Assembly (NCBI RefSeq): GCF_003172895.1
Contig: NZ_QGKL01000032.1
Span: 37,412-101,411 of the forward strand
DNA: 64,000 bases
Reading direction: 5' to 3'
Origin: Leucothrix arctica
GTDB lineage: Bacteria; Pseudomonadota; Gammaproteobacteria; Thiotrichales; Thiotrichaceae
Below the pieces are notes generated by a model. That model saw nothing but the letters and a program-made list of their open reading frames with translations. It searched no databases and was not told the DNA's origin. Below, piece after piece: positions 8,248 to 16,916 of the stretch (position 1 is its first letter; each line of letters opens with the position of its first letter). The translations under genes were made by a program, and so were the position numbers.

Positions 8248-11200
8248 TTATACAAAGAGTTTCAAGATTTCTGAAGCTCTTTCTCGTATTTCTTCTTCAG
8301 TATCATCAAGCATTAAAGTTACATACTTCTTTTTATCATCTTCATACAGAAAATCTAAATCGAATAAGTCCATCGAAGCAAATCTTATCTCTGGATTTTT
8401 ATGTACGATGAGTGCTTCCCACTTTTTAAACTCATTGTCTCCGAGTGGAAGCATTGCCTCAATTGCCTGACGAAGTAGTGATGCTGACAAGGCCTCATTG
8501 TCAATTTCATCGAGAAATACTGAGTGATTAGTTCTCGATGACTTGAAGCTTTTTATGAGTTCAGTTCTTGCTATATTTTTTATATCAGATCGAGGATCAT
8601 TCAAAAAAAGCTTGATTTCGTCATAATTCAGCTGCCTGGTTTTTATTAATGCCTCTAAGAGTTTTTCACGTGGACTGATAGGAATAACTCCTCCCTTCAC
8701 GGGATAAGGTTCTTCATTTTTTGCCCAGTAATCTAGACCATAGGTAAACAGGTTGAACAATTTAGTGTGTTCGGGGTCAGTGAGCTCATAAAGATGTTCA
8801 GCCACAACAACAGCAGTCTTAGGATTACTGCTCAGACCATTTTTAAATATTGAAAAGAGCTTATCACTGTACTCCAAATCAACTTTTTTTAGCTGCTGAA
8901 AAAGGTACTCACAGCCATCTACAAGTGGTTCAGATAATCGTTTGAATAACAGTCTCCTCGATTCATCTTGATCTAACTGCGCAATCAAGGCAGCTGCTCC
9001 ACCTAGGGCATATCCTTGGCCAGTATCTAGTAATTCTTCTACAAGTATTAGTTGGTCAGGTTTAGGTAGTAAATTTTCAATAAAGTTAACAGCAATCCAA
9101 ACAATTAAGTGCGAGGGGTGATGAAGTGCAGATTCAACCTTTTTTATATTTAAATCCAGAGTTGAAGCTAAATTCCAGTCAATTTCGGTTGGGTCAACAT
9201 CAACTTGGAGGTCATAAAAACTTCTCTTGTCATTATTTTCCGCATACAAGTAGTTTCTTGCATGCTGAGCTTCTTGTTGAAGAGCTACTGTATCAATACC
9301 TGTCAACTTAACAAAGTTTCTAAGTATTTCATTAGTTACTTCTTGGTCAAAACCTTCAGTCCAGTTCCAGACAATATTTTTTTCGAAGTGCATTGAAGCT
9401 AAAAGCGCGCTAAGGTTTATCAGTGGCTTTGGTTCAACATTATTTGAATCTATTTCTTCTGATGCGCCTAGAGCATCAAAAACAGCTGTGTAGGCTATAC
9501 GGTTAGCATTGTCATATTTATCATTACCTGAAAGTACGCCTGACAAACGAGCTAGATTTTTTTCGTGCAGTTTGTTTTTTGCCCAAACTATATTTTTTTC
9601 TTTTAATATTTTATAGAGTCCATTACTAAATGTCGTTGATCCGTAACGTTCTCTTTCTAATAACTCTTCTATGAACTCATCTATTAGTGGTGCAGGTTTT
9701 GTTTCAATTAAAACGGGTAATATAGATAGAGTGAATGACTCTAGTAGCTCATAACCATAGTTTTTGCTAAATATCATTCCATTACCGCCTAACGATTGGG
9801 ACCATGGGCTTTTGATTCTTTTCTGGTTAACACGTAAAGCACTTTCGAGCTCCTCAACGGGGTAATAACTCTTTCCTGCGGCAAGTGATGATGTCCAAGC
9901 TGCCAAATATGTCCATGGTTGTTCATGCTTTAATAGTTTTTTGGCTCGCAAACCGACTTCATTTGGGTAGTGCTTCGCAACTAAAGATAATGACATACCA
10001 ACTTGAAAAGCCTCATCTTTTTTCTCTGACTGTACAATTTTAAACGCTCTTTCAAGAATTTTTATTCTCAAACTGCTTTCAACCGAATTCTCTTTTGTTA
10101 TCATAATCTCCAGTGCAAGAACTATAGATTTATAAGCGCAATCTGATTCATCTGAAACCAGTGCAGAACTAACCTTGTCCGCAAGCCCTAATAAAACAGC
10201 AAACCTCAGAACTTCCTTAAACTCAGACTTTCGATAAACACTATTTAAATATGTATCTTGCTCTGGAGGTGTTAAAGAAATTAGATAACGAGCAGCTACA
10301 AATTCGCCAAAACTTTTATGGATAAAGGAAACGGTCTTCTCGGAGTTGATACCAATACGTTCAACTACTCCAATACTCTCCCAGTACTGAAGAAGTTTTT
10401 CTACCTCCGAATGAGCTTTGACAAGGCTACACTCAAGGTCTGATTTAATACTAATAGCGCAGGGTTCTAGTAGTTCATTGAGTCTAGTTAACGGATCGTT
10501 AGTAAGGTGCCAACCTAAAATATTCAAGAACTTTTTGCGCAATATTAAAGATTCTGGTGCCTCAGCAATACGAGGGTTAGGTGTCTCATCAATAATTTCG
10601 AATATCTGCTCAAATAATTTTTCTTTCGTCTCACCTAAATGCCGACCACGCACCAGTACTGATGCTGAAAGTCCTAAAAGTAAAGGGCTTCTAGCTACTA
10701 CTTCTTTAAATTCCTTATTGGTGAGCTCTTTGTCGCAGAGCTTATTTATATCATTTTGGTGTTCAAAATTGCTTGGCATGCTTGCGTAGACCAACGTTGC
10801 CAAATTTGAGACGGCAGATGAAGGTTCCATCGTGGCCAATCTATAATGCCGCCAATCACTAAAGTGAGCTGTATCGTAGCCAACAGGGCGTGTAGTTACT
10901 AATACACGAGCGCTTGGATAGCCAATGGCAAAACGTTCAACACCAGCCGCTACTTCTTCTTGCAAAGAACCGCATTCGTCTAAACCGTCACAAAGCAGTA
11001 ACCAACTCTGGAACTTAGACTCCTTCGCTTCCGCTGAGCTAATGCCACTTCCATCTAATGATAAGTCAAAGATAGCCTCTTCAAAGCTGTAGCCACTCTG
11101 CATACGAGCAGCCACAGCTTTTAATTTCATATTTAGAACCGGAATACGATCCTCGCTATAACGCCGAGCTATCCGTTTTAATAAAGTAGTTTTCCCCATT

Positions 11201-12189
11201 CCTGGGCCACCTATCAAAACACCACGCTGAATAAATCGTCCAAGAGTTTCAGGGTCGACAATAGTTTCATCATTGCTAATAGACCTTGAGCTCAAGGATT
11301 GATATTTTTTCAGGGCTTCAGCAAGGGTATCAGTTGCTTCATCGGGAGTCTTTTCTACAACCACACGCACGGGAATCCATGCTTGGTCAACTTTTAGTTT
11401 CTTTTGTACACCAAGTATTGAAAAGTACTCTTGTGTATCAGAAATCCACTCGCATAGCTTATTTAACAACACAACTGGGGCTTTAGATGTCTCTTGAGAA
11501 AGCTTGATTCCTTCAGATTTGAGTAAGCGAGATATAGATGACATCTCTCGCCTTCCCTTCAATTCAATTAAGCGCGCTGCATCTTTGCAAATGCTATTCC
11601 AAGCAGCAGTGGTTTGCGTATGGTCACTACAAAGGTCGTTAAGCATATTCTGTGCAGTGCGGATATCAGCTTCGTCAGCAGGTGTGGCACTTATTGTTTG
11701 AATACGAATATTTTGACAGGTTGAACGAGTGGGTAGATTATCTTTCGTGAGTCTTTCAAGAAACTCTTTTGAAATGGGGGCAATTTCATCTTCGCGTCCA
11801 TCGCCGAGCCTAGTAATATCTTTGCTTAAGTTCTGAGTAATTGTACTACTGCTGCTGGGTGATACGATTAGAACGCCATAACTTATTGTTTTATCATTAA
11901 TAGCCTTGGCCAGAGCCATCAGAGAATCCCATAATTTATTGCCTCTTTGGAGCCCTTTTTTTACCTGAACTTCAACCACATCACCTGACTTTAAGATAAG
12001 TCGGATGTCATCACCGGGTCCATTTGTTTCAGCTTCGATAGCTACAGGAATATCTTCAATTAGCCCGTGAAGCCATTGCAATGATTGTCCTTTCATCATG
12101 TAAACAGTTGCGATTGCTGAGACCGTAGCCTGATAGTTTATTCCGCCACCTGTTGCTGCCCCACCTGCTGGAGATTTATTTTTAGACAC
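8248..12189 (-). CDS. Cap4/DUF4297-like nuclease-NACHT-HEAT STAND ATPase (probable anti-phage defence)
   Basis: The 1313-residue protein has three parts. Residues 1-~220 resemble a PD-(D/E)XK nuclease of the Cap4/DUF4297 kind: GGGINYQ at 15-21, D60-D61, then E73-V-Q75-V-K77 in the pattern DD...ExQxK. Residues ~320-460 form a NACHT NTPase with Walker A GGPGMGKTT (327-335), Walker B WLLLCDGLDECG (396-407) and VLVTTRPVGYD (429-439). Winged-helix-like and long alpha-helical repeats follow, ending in HEAT-like units (PEIRFASMDLFDLD, EEIRERASEILK). This is the plan of bacterial NLR-type defence proteins (Avs, bNACHT), which sense phage proteins and then degrade DNA. It stands alone and its base composition looks more A/T-rich than its neighbours, consistent with acquisition by transfer. 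The cognate phage ligand is unknown. Confidence 0.85.
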   Translation of the reverse strand: MSKNKSPAGGAATGGGINYQATVSAIATVYMMKGQSLQWLHGLIEDIPVAIEAETNGPGDDIRLILKSGDVVEVQVKKGLQRGNKLWDSLMALAKAINDKTISYGVLIVSPSSSSTITQNLSKDITRLGDGREDEIAPISKEFLERLTKDNLPTRSTCQNIRIQTISATPADEADIRTAQNMLNDLCSDHTQTTAAWNSICKDAARLIELKGRREMSSISRLLKSEGIKLSQETSKAPVVLLNKLCEWISDTQEYFSILGVQKKLKVDQAWIPVRVVVEKTPDEATDTLAEALKKYQSLSSRSISNDETIVDPETLGRFIQRGVLIGGPGMGKTTLLKRIARRYSEDRIPVLNMKLKAVAARMQSGYSFEEAIFDLSLDGSGISSAEAKESKFQSWLLLCDGLDECGSLQEEVAAGVERFAIGYPSARVLVTTRPVGYDTAHFSDWRHYRLATMEPSSAVSNLATLVYASMPSNFEHQNDINKLCDKELTNKEFKEVVARSPLLLGLSASVLVRGRHLGETKEKLFEQIFEIIDETPNPRIAEAPESLILRKKFLNILGWHLTNDPLTRLNELLEPCAISIKSDLECSLVKAHSEVEKLLQYWESIGVVERIGINSEKTVSFIHKSFGEFVAARYLISLTPPEQDTYLNSVYRKSEFKEVLRFAVLLGLADKVSSALVSDESDCAYKSIVLALEIMITKENSVESSLRIKILERAFKIVQSEKKDEAFQVGMSLSLVAKHYPNEVGLRAKKLLKHEQPWTYLAAWTSSLAAGKSYYPVEELESALRVNQKRIKSPWSQSLGGNGMIFSKNYGYELLESFTLSILPVLIETKPAPLIDEFIEELLERERYGSTTFSNGLYKILKEKNIVWAKNKLHEKNLARLSGVLSGNDKYDNANRIAYTAVFDALGASEEIDSNNVEPKPLINLSALLASMHFEKNIVWNWTEGFDQEVTNEILRNFVKLTGIDTVALQQEAQHARNYLYAENNDKRSFYDLQVDVDPTEIDWNLASTLDLNIKKVESALHHPSHLIVWIAVNFIENLLPKPDQLILVEELLDTGQGYALGGAAALIAQLDQDESRRLLFKRLSEPLVDGCEYLFQQLKKVDLEYSDKLFSIFKNGLSSNPKTAVVVAEHLYELTDPEHTKLFNLFTYGLDYWAKNEEPYPVKGGVIPISPREKLLEALIKTRQLNYDEIKLFLNDPRSDIKNIARTELIKSFKSSRTNHSVFLDEIDNEALSASLLRQAIEAMLPLGDNEFKKWEALIVHKNPEIRFASMDLFDLDFLYEDDKKKYVTLMLDDTEEEIRERASEILKLFV

Positions 12190-12330
12190 GGCAGTACCCT
12201 ATGATGTTCGTTGATATATTTGCTATTTAAATGAAAGAAGTCATTTTACTCAAGTGTAATTCAAATGATCATAAAGTGTCGTCTTTGCAGGTCTGCTTAG
12301 AAGGTAATATTTTTTTACCTTAAAAGTTTA

Positions 12331-12450
12331 CTTACTGAGTTAGCGGAACAAGTCGCAGAGGTAACAGAAGAGATACCCGAGGATCGAGTAATCTAGCTTG
12401 AAGTCGAACTAGGAGATGTTCTTTGGTGTTATTTAAATACGGATGCTTAG
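12331..12450 (+). pseudogene. Remnant of a MazG-like nucleotide pyrophosphohydrolase
   Basis: One frame reads LTELAEQVAEVTEEIPEDRV, a stop at 12394, then LEVELGDVLWCYLNTDA and another stop at 12448. The pairing of an E-x-x-E-type helix with ELGDVLWY/CYL is characteristic of MazG/MazG-like all-alpha NTP pyrophosphatases. No start codon or ribosome-binding site is visible, the frame is broken, and the flanks are short of a whole domain. It therefore looks like a decayed fragment left in the gap between the NACHT and Fic genes. Chance resemblance over so few residues cannot be excluded. Confidence 0.4.
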
Positions 12451-12466
12451 ATAATAGTAAGTATGG

Positions 12467-12472
12467 TATAAA
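12467..12472 (+). promoter_or_regulatory. Putative -10 box of the fic promoter
   Basis: TATAAA lies just upstream of the palindrome at 12477-12491, so transcription would begin inside the palindrome, about 23 nt before ATG 12502. No good -35 is visible (TGCTTA at 12444). A weak promoter whose start site is covered by the dyad would suit repression. Confidence 0.3.
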
Positions 12473-12499
12473 AGCGTAAAGTGTCACTTTATGGTTTTA
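12469..12499 (+). repeat. 31-bp direct repeat, copy 1, with internal palindrome
   Basis: This sequence is identical over 31 bp to 13498-13528, so the two copies bracket the fic gene. Each contains TAAAGTGTCACTTTA (here 12477-12491), a 7-1-7 perfect palindrome. This copy lies immediately upstream of the fic start and probably serves as an operator for the gene's own MerR-like domain. Confidence 0.75.
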
Positions 12500-12501
12500 C
12501 T

Positions 12502-13494
12502 ATGTACGAAGCGTTAAGCAAGAAAAAAACAGAGCTCGATCAATGCCGACCGATGCCACCAGAGCTGGTCACAAACCTCGAAGATTGGTTTCGAGTAGAG
12601 CTGACGTACACCTCAAATGCGATTGAGGGCAACACCCTGACTCGTCAAGAGACAGCCCTAGTGGTGGAAAAGGGTTTAACGGTTCGTGGTAAAAGCCTCA
12701 ACGAACACTTAGAAGCGCGCAATCACGCCAATGCCCTAGAGCATGTTAAGACGCTGATTGACCGACCCAGTATAACCATCACCGAGCAAGACATTTTAGC
12801 GATTCATCATCTAATCCTTCATGCGATTGATGATCCAAATGCGGGTGCATATCGCGCTTTCCCTGTACGAATTTCTGGTTCTCTAGTGGTGTTGCCAAAC
12901 CACGTTAAAGTCTCACGTTTGATGGCAGAGTTTGTGAGTAAGATTCACGACGATGCATCTAAGCTGCACCCTGTCGCCTTAGCGACTTGGGCGCATTATG
13001 AGTTGGTGACGATTCATCCCTTTGCAGATGGTAACGGGCGAACAGCTCGCTTATTAATGAATCTGATTTTGATGCAAAACGGTTACCCGCCCGCCATTAT
13101 TAGTAAGCGTCAACGTGACCGATACATCAAGTCTTTGGAGCAGGCACAGCTTGGTGGGAGTCGCGATAACTTCGATAAGCTGATTGCGGCATCTGTTGAT
13201 AAATCACTGGATATCTATCTCAAGGCGGCTCGTGGTGAGGATGCGCCACAGCCAATTAACCCAACCAAGTTATTGAAGATTGGGGAGTTGTCGAAGCTTA
13301 GTGGGCAAACGACTCCGACCATTCGTTACTGGACGAGTCTTGGCTTACTCGATGTCGCGAGCAAAACAGAAAAAGGCTATACCTTGTATGCGCGTGATCA
13401 GCTGAAACGTATTGAGGAGATTATTGAGCTAAAAGGCCAGCGCTTCAGTCTGGAGGAGATTGGGCTAAAGCTTGTAAATAAAACGAATGGTTAA
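12502..13494 (+). CDS. Fic-family AMP-transferase fused to a MerR-type HTH
   Basis: The 330-residue protein joins two modules. The Fic domain carries the catalytic HPFADGNGRTARLL (HxFx(D/E)GNGRxxR). The N-terminal TSNAIEGN matches the (S/T)xxxE(G/N) autoinhibitory helix, so this is an intramolecularly inhibited Fic enzyme. Fic proteins usually transfer AMP from ATP to target hydroxyls. The last ~75 residues are MerR-like (KIGELSKLSGQTTPTIRYWT, GLL, then GYTLYARDQL), a winged helix that binds dyads. Start: ATG 12502 is preferred to GTG 12481, because 12481 lies inside the palindrome; neither has a strong ribosome-binding site. The flanking 31-bp repeats are probably its operators. Confidence 0.85.
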   Translation: MYEALSKKKTELDQCRPMPPELVTNLEDWFRVELTYTSNAIEGNTLTRQETALVVEKGLTVRGKSLNEHLEARNHANALEHVKTLIDRPSITITEQDILAIHHLILHAIDDPNAGAYRAFPVRISGSLVVLPNHVKVSRLMAEFVSKIHDDASKLHPVALATWAHYELVTIHPFADGNGRTARLLMNLILMQNGYPPAIISKRQRDRYIKSLEQAQLGGSRDNFDKLIAASVDKSLDIYLKAARGEDAPQPINPTKLLKIGELSKLSGQTTPTIRYWTSLGLLDVASKTEKGYTLYARDQLKRIEEIIELKGQRFSLEEIGLKLVNKTNG

Positions 13495-13497
13495 AGC

Positions 13498-13528
13498 TAA
13501 AAGCGTAAAGTGTCACTTTATGGTTTTA
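13498..13528 (+). repeat. 31-bp direct repeat, copy 2
   Basis: An exact copy of 12469-12499 begins 4 bp after the fic stop codon. It has the same palindrome at 13506-13520 and is followed by TATAAA at 13531-13536. It could be a second MerR-type operator placed before the cytochrome b561 gene, or a duplication made when the fic cassette was inserted. Confidence 0.75.
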
Positions 13529-13663
13529 TCTATAAAATTATGGAGAAAGTAAGAACCAATATTTAACAAACCTTTACAAGCAGGCTGCTATTTCAAGGTT
13601 TTAGAGCGTGTTAATGTTCAAGCTTAGTTAAATATAAGAGTGACGATGAGTCACGGAGAGAAA

Positions 13664-14251
13664 ATGAGCATTAGAAACACCGCTGAAAACTACGGCGTAA
13701 TAGCGAAGTGGCTGCACTGGATAACGGCCGCACTTTTCTTAGGCGCGTACATGACTTATTACTACCGACACTGGTTTACCGAAGGTCGCTCGCCTGAGGG
13801 GTTTACCGCGCTACAAATTCACGCATCGATTGGTATTACGGTATTTGTGGTAGTGGTGCTTCGTTTGTTGTGGCGTTTCACTAATCGTGCGCCCAATGAA
13901 GAGCCGGGTACAAAGCTGACACACTTGGCTGCAAAGCTTGGTCATTATGCGCTTTACGCGATTATGATTCTAATGCCTGTCACGGGTTACTTTGGGTTTG
14001 GCGGAAGCACTAATTACTTCTTCTTGTTTGAGATCCCACGCTTCGCAGACACTCAGATATTCGAGATGCTTGTCACTAACGGTTTGGGTATGACATTTGA
14101 AGAGTTTGAAGCGCCAATCGATTTCATTCATAAAGATATTTTAGGCGCTTGGCTCGTTTGGATATTGATCGTCGGTCATGCTACCGCAGCGCTATATCAT
14201 CACTATGTGCTAGAAGATCGCACGCTTAAAAAGATGACTAACGGCAAATGA
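13664..14251 (+). CDS. Cytochrome b561 family di-haem membrane protein
   Basis: The 195-residue inner-membrane protein is of the CybB type, with about four membrane helices and the family's haem-ligating histidines in WLHWITAALFLGAYMT, ALQIHASIGITVFVVV, LGHYALYAIMILMPVTGY and a late GHATAALYHHYV. Members move electrons between quinol and periplasmic partners, or oxidise superoxide in the CybB case. Residues ~110-155 form a longer loop than in the shortest members. The start is ATG 13664, with GGAG at 13655-13658; earlier GTG and ATG codons lack one. It converges with the Nudix-MBL gene with only one base between the stop codons. Confidence 0.88.
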   Translation: MSIRNTAENYGVIAKWLHWITAALFLGAYMTYYYRHWFTEGRSPEGFTALQIHASIGITVFVVVVLRLLWRFTNRAPNEEPGTKLTHLAAKLGHYALYAIMILMPVTGYFGFGGSTNYFFLFEIPRFADTQIFEMLVTNGLGMTFEEFEAPIDFIHKDILGAWLVWILIVGHATAALYHHYVLEDRTLKKMTNGK

Positions 14252-14252
14252 T

Positions 14253-15599
14253 TTAACGCACTTTACCCTCTGAATAAAGCCCAAGCTTTCTTAAGTGCTG
14301 GCGAATATTCTGCTCAGCATAGGGGATAAGCTGTTCAGCAAGCTGAGGGTAAAGTGCTCCCAATAACTCCTCGTCTCGTAAACCGTTATTGTGCGCTTCC
14401 AGTATCTGTCGCTCGCGCAATATTCGATGCTCCAAGGTCTTACTCAACAGCGACGTCCCAACCACGGGTAAACCATGTGATGGGATAATGTGTTTAGGCT
14501 GCATCGCAATCACTCGTTCAAGGCTCTCAAAGTACACCGCCATGTCGCCCTCAGGCTCAGGGATCACCACGGTCGTACCCGGCTCAACCAAGTCTGCGAC
14601 ATAAAACCACTCCAGATTTTTAGCGGCTAGTCCAACCATCGTATCGTCATGCCCCGGTAGTTCGTGGCAGATCACATCATCCCCATGCCACTGCGTCACC
14701 ACGTCATTTTGTTGAATATGGCGCACATCAATATCATCTAGGTAGTCACTGCCAAAGCGTTGCAGTAGCCGTTGTTGACACTTTTGCGAGCAGAGAATAG
14801 GGATGTTCCAATCCTTAGCCAGTTGTGGCGCACGCTCGTGGTGGTCAGGGTGGTGATGGCTTAATAAAATCGCGTCTGGTTTGTATTCGGCTAAACTGGT
14901 TTTGAGTAACTCAAGTATCTCGTTACTGCTCGGTGATGGGTCGGTCAGTATGCGCAGCGAGCCTTTATCACCAATCAATAGTGAGTTGGTGGTCGTAGCC
15001 GGTGGTAGCGTGTGAGAGGGCACGGCTATGTGCATGACATCATGAATGAAGGGTACGAGCGGCAGCATGTCACTGTCTTCAAAGCCGCTCTCAATATCGG
15101 CCGACTCAAGCGTGACATCATCTGCCAGTGCCTTGAGGATTTTTAGTGTAGCACTGACCACCATCGCGTCACCGTCGAAGTAGTGTTGCAGCAACTTTTT
15201 AGGCGCTAACCATGTGCCGCTAGCCACTTCTTTTGGCTCAAGTGCAAAGGTGGGTAGGCTGTTTAACGTGATTTTATAAAACTGAATATCGAAGCGGTGC
15301 TTTTGGTAGGTTGGGGTGGTCGATGTACCAAACTGACTGATACTAACGACCTGATTTTGTTCAAGTGATTGGACTAGGTCAAAACCTAACTCCTCACGTA
15401 TTTCACGGATGAGCGCACCAATATTTTCCTGAGAGAACGTGCTTAATAAGGGATGCTGACAGGCGAACACTTCATCGCCACTATCAATCTTGCCACCGGG
15501 AAAAGCGGTAAAGCCAGGAAACGCAGCTAGGCTTGTTTGTCGCAAAATACTAAAGACTTGATTGTCGTAAATAAAGATTGCTGCTACTGCACCGCGCAT
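14253..15599 (-). CDS. Nudix hydrolase-metallo-beta-lactamase fusion protein
   Basis: The 448-residue protein has two enzymatic folds. The N-terminal ~190 residues are Nudix-like: PGGKIDSGDE at 34-43, and GALIREIREELGF at 61-73. The two halves of the Nudix box are separated by an insertion, so the spacing is non-canonical. From about 200 on there is a metallo-beta-lactamase fold with ILLSHHHPDHHERA (HxHxDH-type zinc motif, near residue 245), then ELPGHDDTMVG, YVADLV and IIPSHGLPV, and a C-terminal helical tail like that of LACTB2-type proteins. The activities could act in sequence on a nucleotide or CoA-linked substrate, which is speculative. The ATG has AGGAAATC upstream. Confidence 0.85.
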   Translation of the reverse strand: MRGAVAAIFIYDNQVFSILRQTSLAAFPGFTAFPGGKIDSGDEVFACQHPLLSTFSQENIGALIREIREELGFDLVQSLEQNQVVSISQFGTSTTPTYQKHRFDIQFYKITLNSLPTFALEPKEVASGTWLAPKKLLQHYFDGDAMVVSATLKILKALADDVTLESADIESGFEDSDMLPLVPFIHDVMHIAVPSHTLPPATTTNSLLIGDKGSLRILTDPSPSSNEILELLKTSLAEYKPDAILLSHHHPDHHERAPQLAKDWNIPILCSQKCQQRLLQRFGSDYLDDIDVRHIQQNDVVTQWHGDDVICHELPGHDDTMVGLAAKNLEWFYVADLVEPGTTVVIPEPEGDMAVYFESLERVIAMQPKHIIPSHGLPVVGTSLLSKTLEHRILRERQILEAHNNGLRDEELLGALYPQLAEQLIPYAEQNIRQHLRKLGLYSEGKVR

Positions 15600-15689
15600 T
15601 GTGATTTCCTGCTTATTATTAAAGATTTTTCTTTAGACTAAAGTCTATAATAGACCATAAATAAAATTTTATTGAATGGGACATCAATA

Positions 15690-16133
15690 ATGAATATCTT
15701 AATTTCTATCATCTTGCTGATAGTACTTTCAATCTCTGCTTTCTTTGTATACTTATCGATCACTGCGGTCGCACCAAATACAGCACTTATTGAGGGCAAG
15801 TTACGTCCTTGCTCAGAAAAACCAAACTGCGTAAGTAGTGAGACAACGGGTGAGAAATTCATTGAGCCACTGAGTGGCACAGGGTCTATGGATGAGTTGT
15901 GGCAAGCCGCTCAAACAGCCGTCGTTGCACAGGGCGCAATGGTTAAGTCATCTCAACCAACTCACTTTTGGGCGACGTATCAGTCTAAGTTGTTTAAGTT
16001 TAAAGATGACCTTGAGCTAAGACGTGATGATGCAGCCGGCGTAATACATATTCGCTCTGGCTCTCGCTCAGGTACGTCTGATTTAGGCGTCAACCGTAAG
16101 CGTGTTGAGTCAATCCGAGCTGCTATTAAATAA
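15690..16133 (+). CDS. DUF1499 domain protein with N-terminal membrane anchor
   Basis: The 147-residue protein starts with a hydrophobic helix (NILISIILLIVLSISAFFVY), followed by the DUF1499 signature RPCSEKPNCVSSE. It ends with the family's GSRSGTSDLGVNRKRVESIR motif. DUF1499 proteins have no established activity. The start is ATG 15690; an upstream TTG (15672) would add six residues, and spacing to the GGGA motif favours the ATG only modestly. It diverges from the Nudix-MBL gene and is closed by a strong hairpin shared with the opposite adenosyltransferase gene. Confidence 0.85.
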   Translation: MNILISIILLIVLSISAFFVYLSITAVAPNTALIEGKLRPCSEKPNCVSSETTGEKFIEPLSGTGSMDELWQAAQTAVVAQGAMVKSSQPTHFWATYQSKLFKFKDDLELRRDDAAGVIHIRSGSRSGTSDLGVNRKRVESIRAAIK

Positions 16134-16140
16134 GAGAGTT

Positions 16141-16179
16141 AAAGTAGCTGCCTGTTCAGTCGAGCGAGGCAGCTACTTT
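16141..16179. terminator. Bidirectional hairpin terminator
   Basis: A perfect 13-bp stem (AAAGTAGCTGCCT / AGGCAGCTACTTT) encloses a 13-nt loop between the convergent DUF1499 and adenosyltransferase genes. Confidence 0.75.
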
Positions 16180-16199
16180 AGGTCATTACCGAATAGGTG

Positions 16200-16787
16200 T
16201 TACTTTGTTCGGTGACTCGACCACATGATCTCGTCACTGTTGGCGCGTTTGTTTAACAAGCGGCCAATGGTGAATAGCAGGTCAGACAAACGATTCACAT
16301 ACTTACTCGCACCCACCAATTGCTCAGAACTCGCAGACTCAAACTGTGCAGGCTCAGCTTGGTAAAAGTGGTTTAGCGTGACCAGTCGGCGTTCAACACG
16401 GCGGCAAACCGCTCTAGTCTTTTGCGCATGCGCTGCACCCTGTGTTCCACCGGGTAAGATGAACTCTTTGAGTGGCGCTAGCTCTTCATTATAAAGATCA
16501 ATCAACGCTTCCAAAGCATCCACGCGCTGTGCGGTGAAACCGTCAAACTGTGGGTACGACAACATGCCGCCCAAGTTAAACAAGTCGTGTTGAATGCCCT
16601 GCAATTGTTGATTAACTTCTTCATCATCACAGAACGCAACGACGACACCAATATCTGAGTTTAGCTCGTCCACTTCACCGATTGCTTCAATAAGTGGGTT
16701 ATCTTTTGCTAAACGAATATCGCCTGAGATGCCGGTTGTACCATCGTCACCGGTACGGGTGTAAACCTTTGAAATACGGTTGCCCAC
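16200..16787 (-). CDS. Cob(I)yrinic acid a,c-diamide adenosyltransferase, PduO type
   Basis: The enzyme adds the 5'-deoxyadenosyl group of ATP to cob(I)alamin, giving the B12 coenzyme used by mutases and dehydratases. The 195-residue length is normal. The N-terminus KVYTRTGDDGTTGISGD is the PduO ATP-binding P-loop-like motif. EAIGEVDELNSDIG, the FILPGGTQGAAHAQKTRAVCRRVER helix and the terminal NRLSDLLFTIGRLLN all fit the trimeric helical fold. The start is GTG 16787 with AAGGAAAC upstream. No other cobalamin genes are nearby, suggesting salvage of imported corrinoid. Confidence 0.92.
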   Translation of the reverse strand: MGNRISKVYTRTGDDGTTGISGDIRLAKDNPLIEAIGEVDELNSDIGVVVAFCDDEEVNQQLQGIQHDLFNLGGMLSYPQFDGFTAQRVDALEALIDLYNEELAPLKEFILPGGTQGAAHAQKTRAVCRRVERRLVTLNHFYQAEPAQFESASSEQLVGASKYVNRLSDLLFTIGRLLNKRANSDEIMWSSHRTK

Positions 16788-16916
16788 GTTGTTTCCTTGC
16801 TCGTTATATGTGAGGTGAGTCTAAACATATAACGCTTTTGAAGCTAATAGTGGTGTTATTGGAGGTGTTTTTAGTTACGAAAAAGAAGTGAAATGCGTAC
16901 TAATTCGTAAGTTAAC

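Noticed and set aside
8196..8411. Open frame continuing past the PhyH stop on the plus strand
   Set aside because: It runs antisense through the end of the NACHT gene, whose own frame is long and domain-rich.
12301..12321. AAGGTAA-N7-TTACCTT hairpin upstream of the NACHT gene
   Set aside because: A 7-bp A/T-rich stem with a T-rich loop between divergent or decayed sequence could occur by chance and has no clear gene to terminate.
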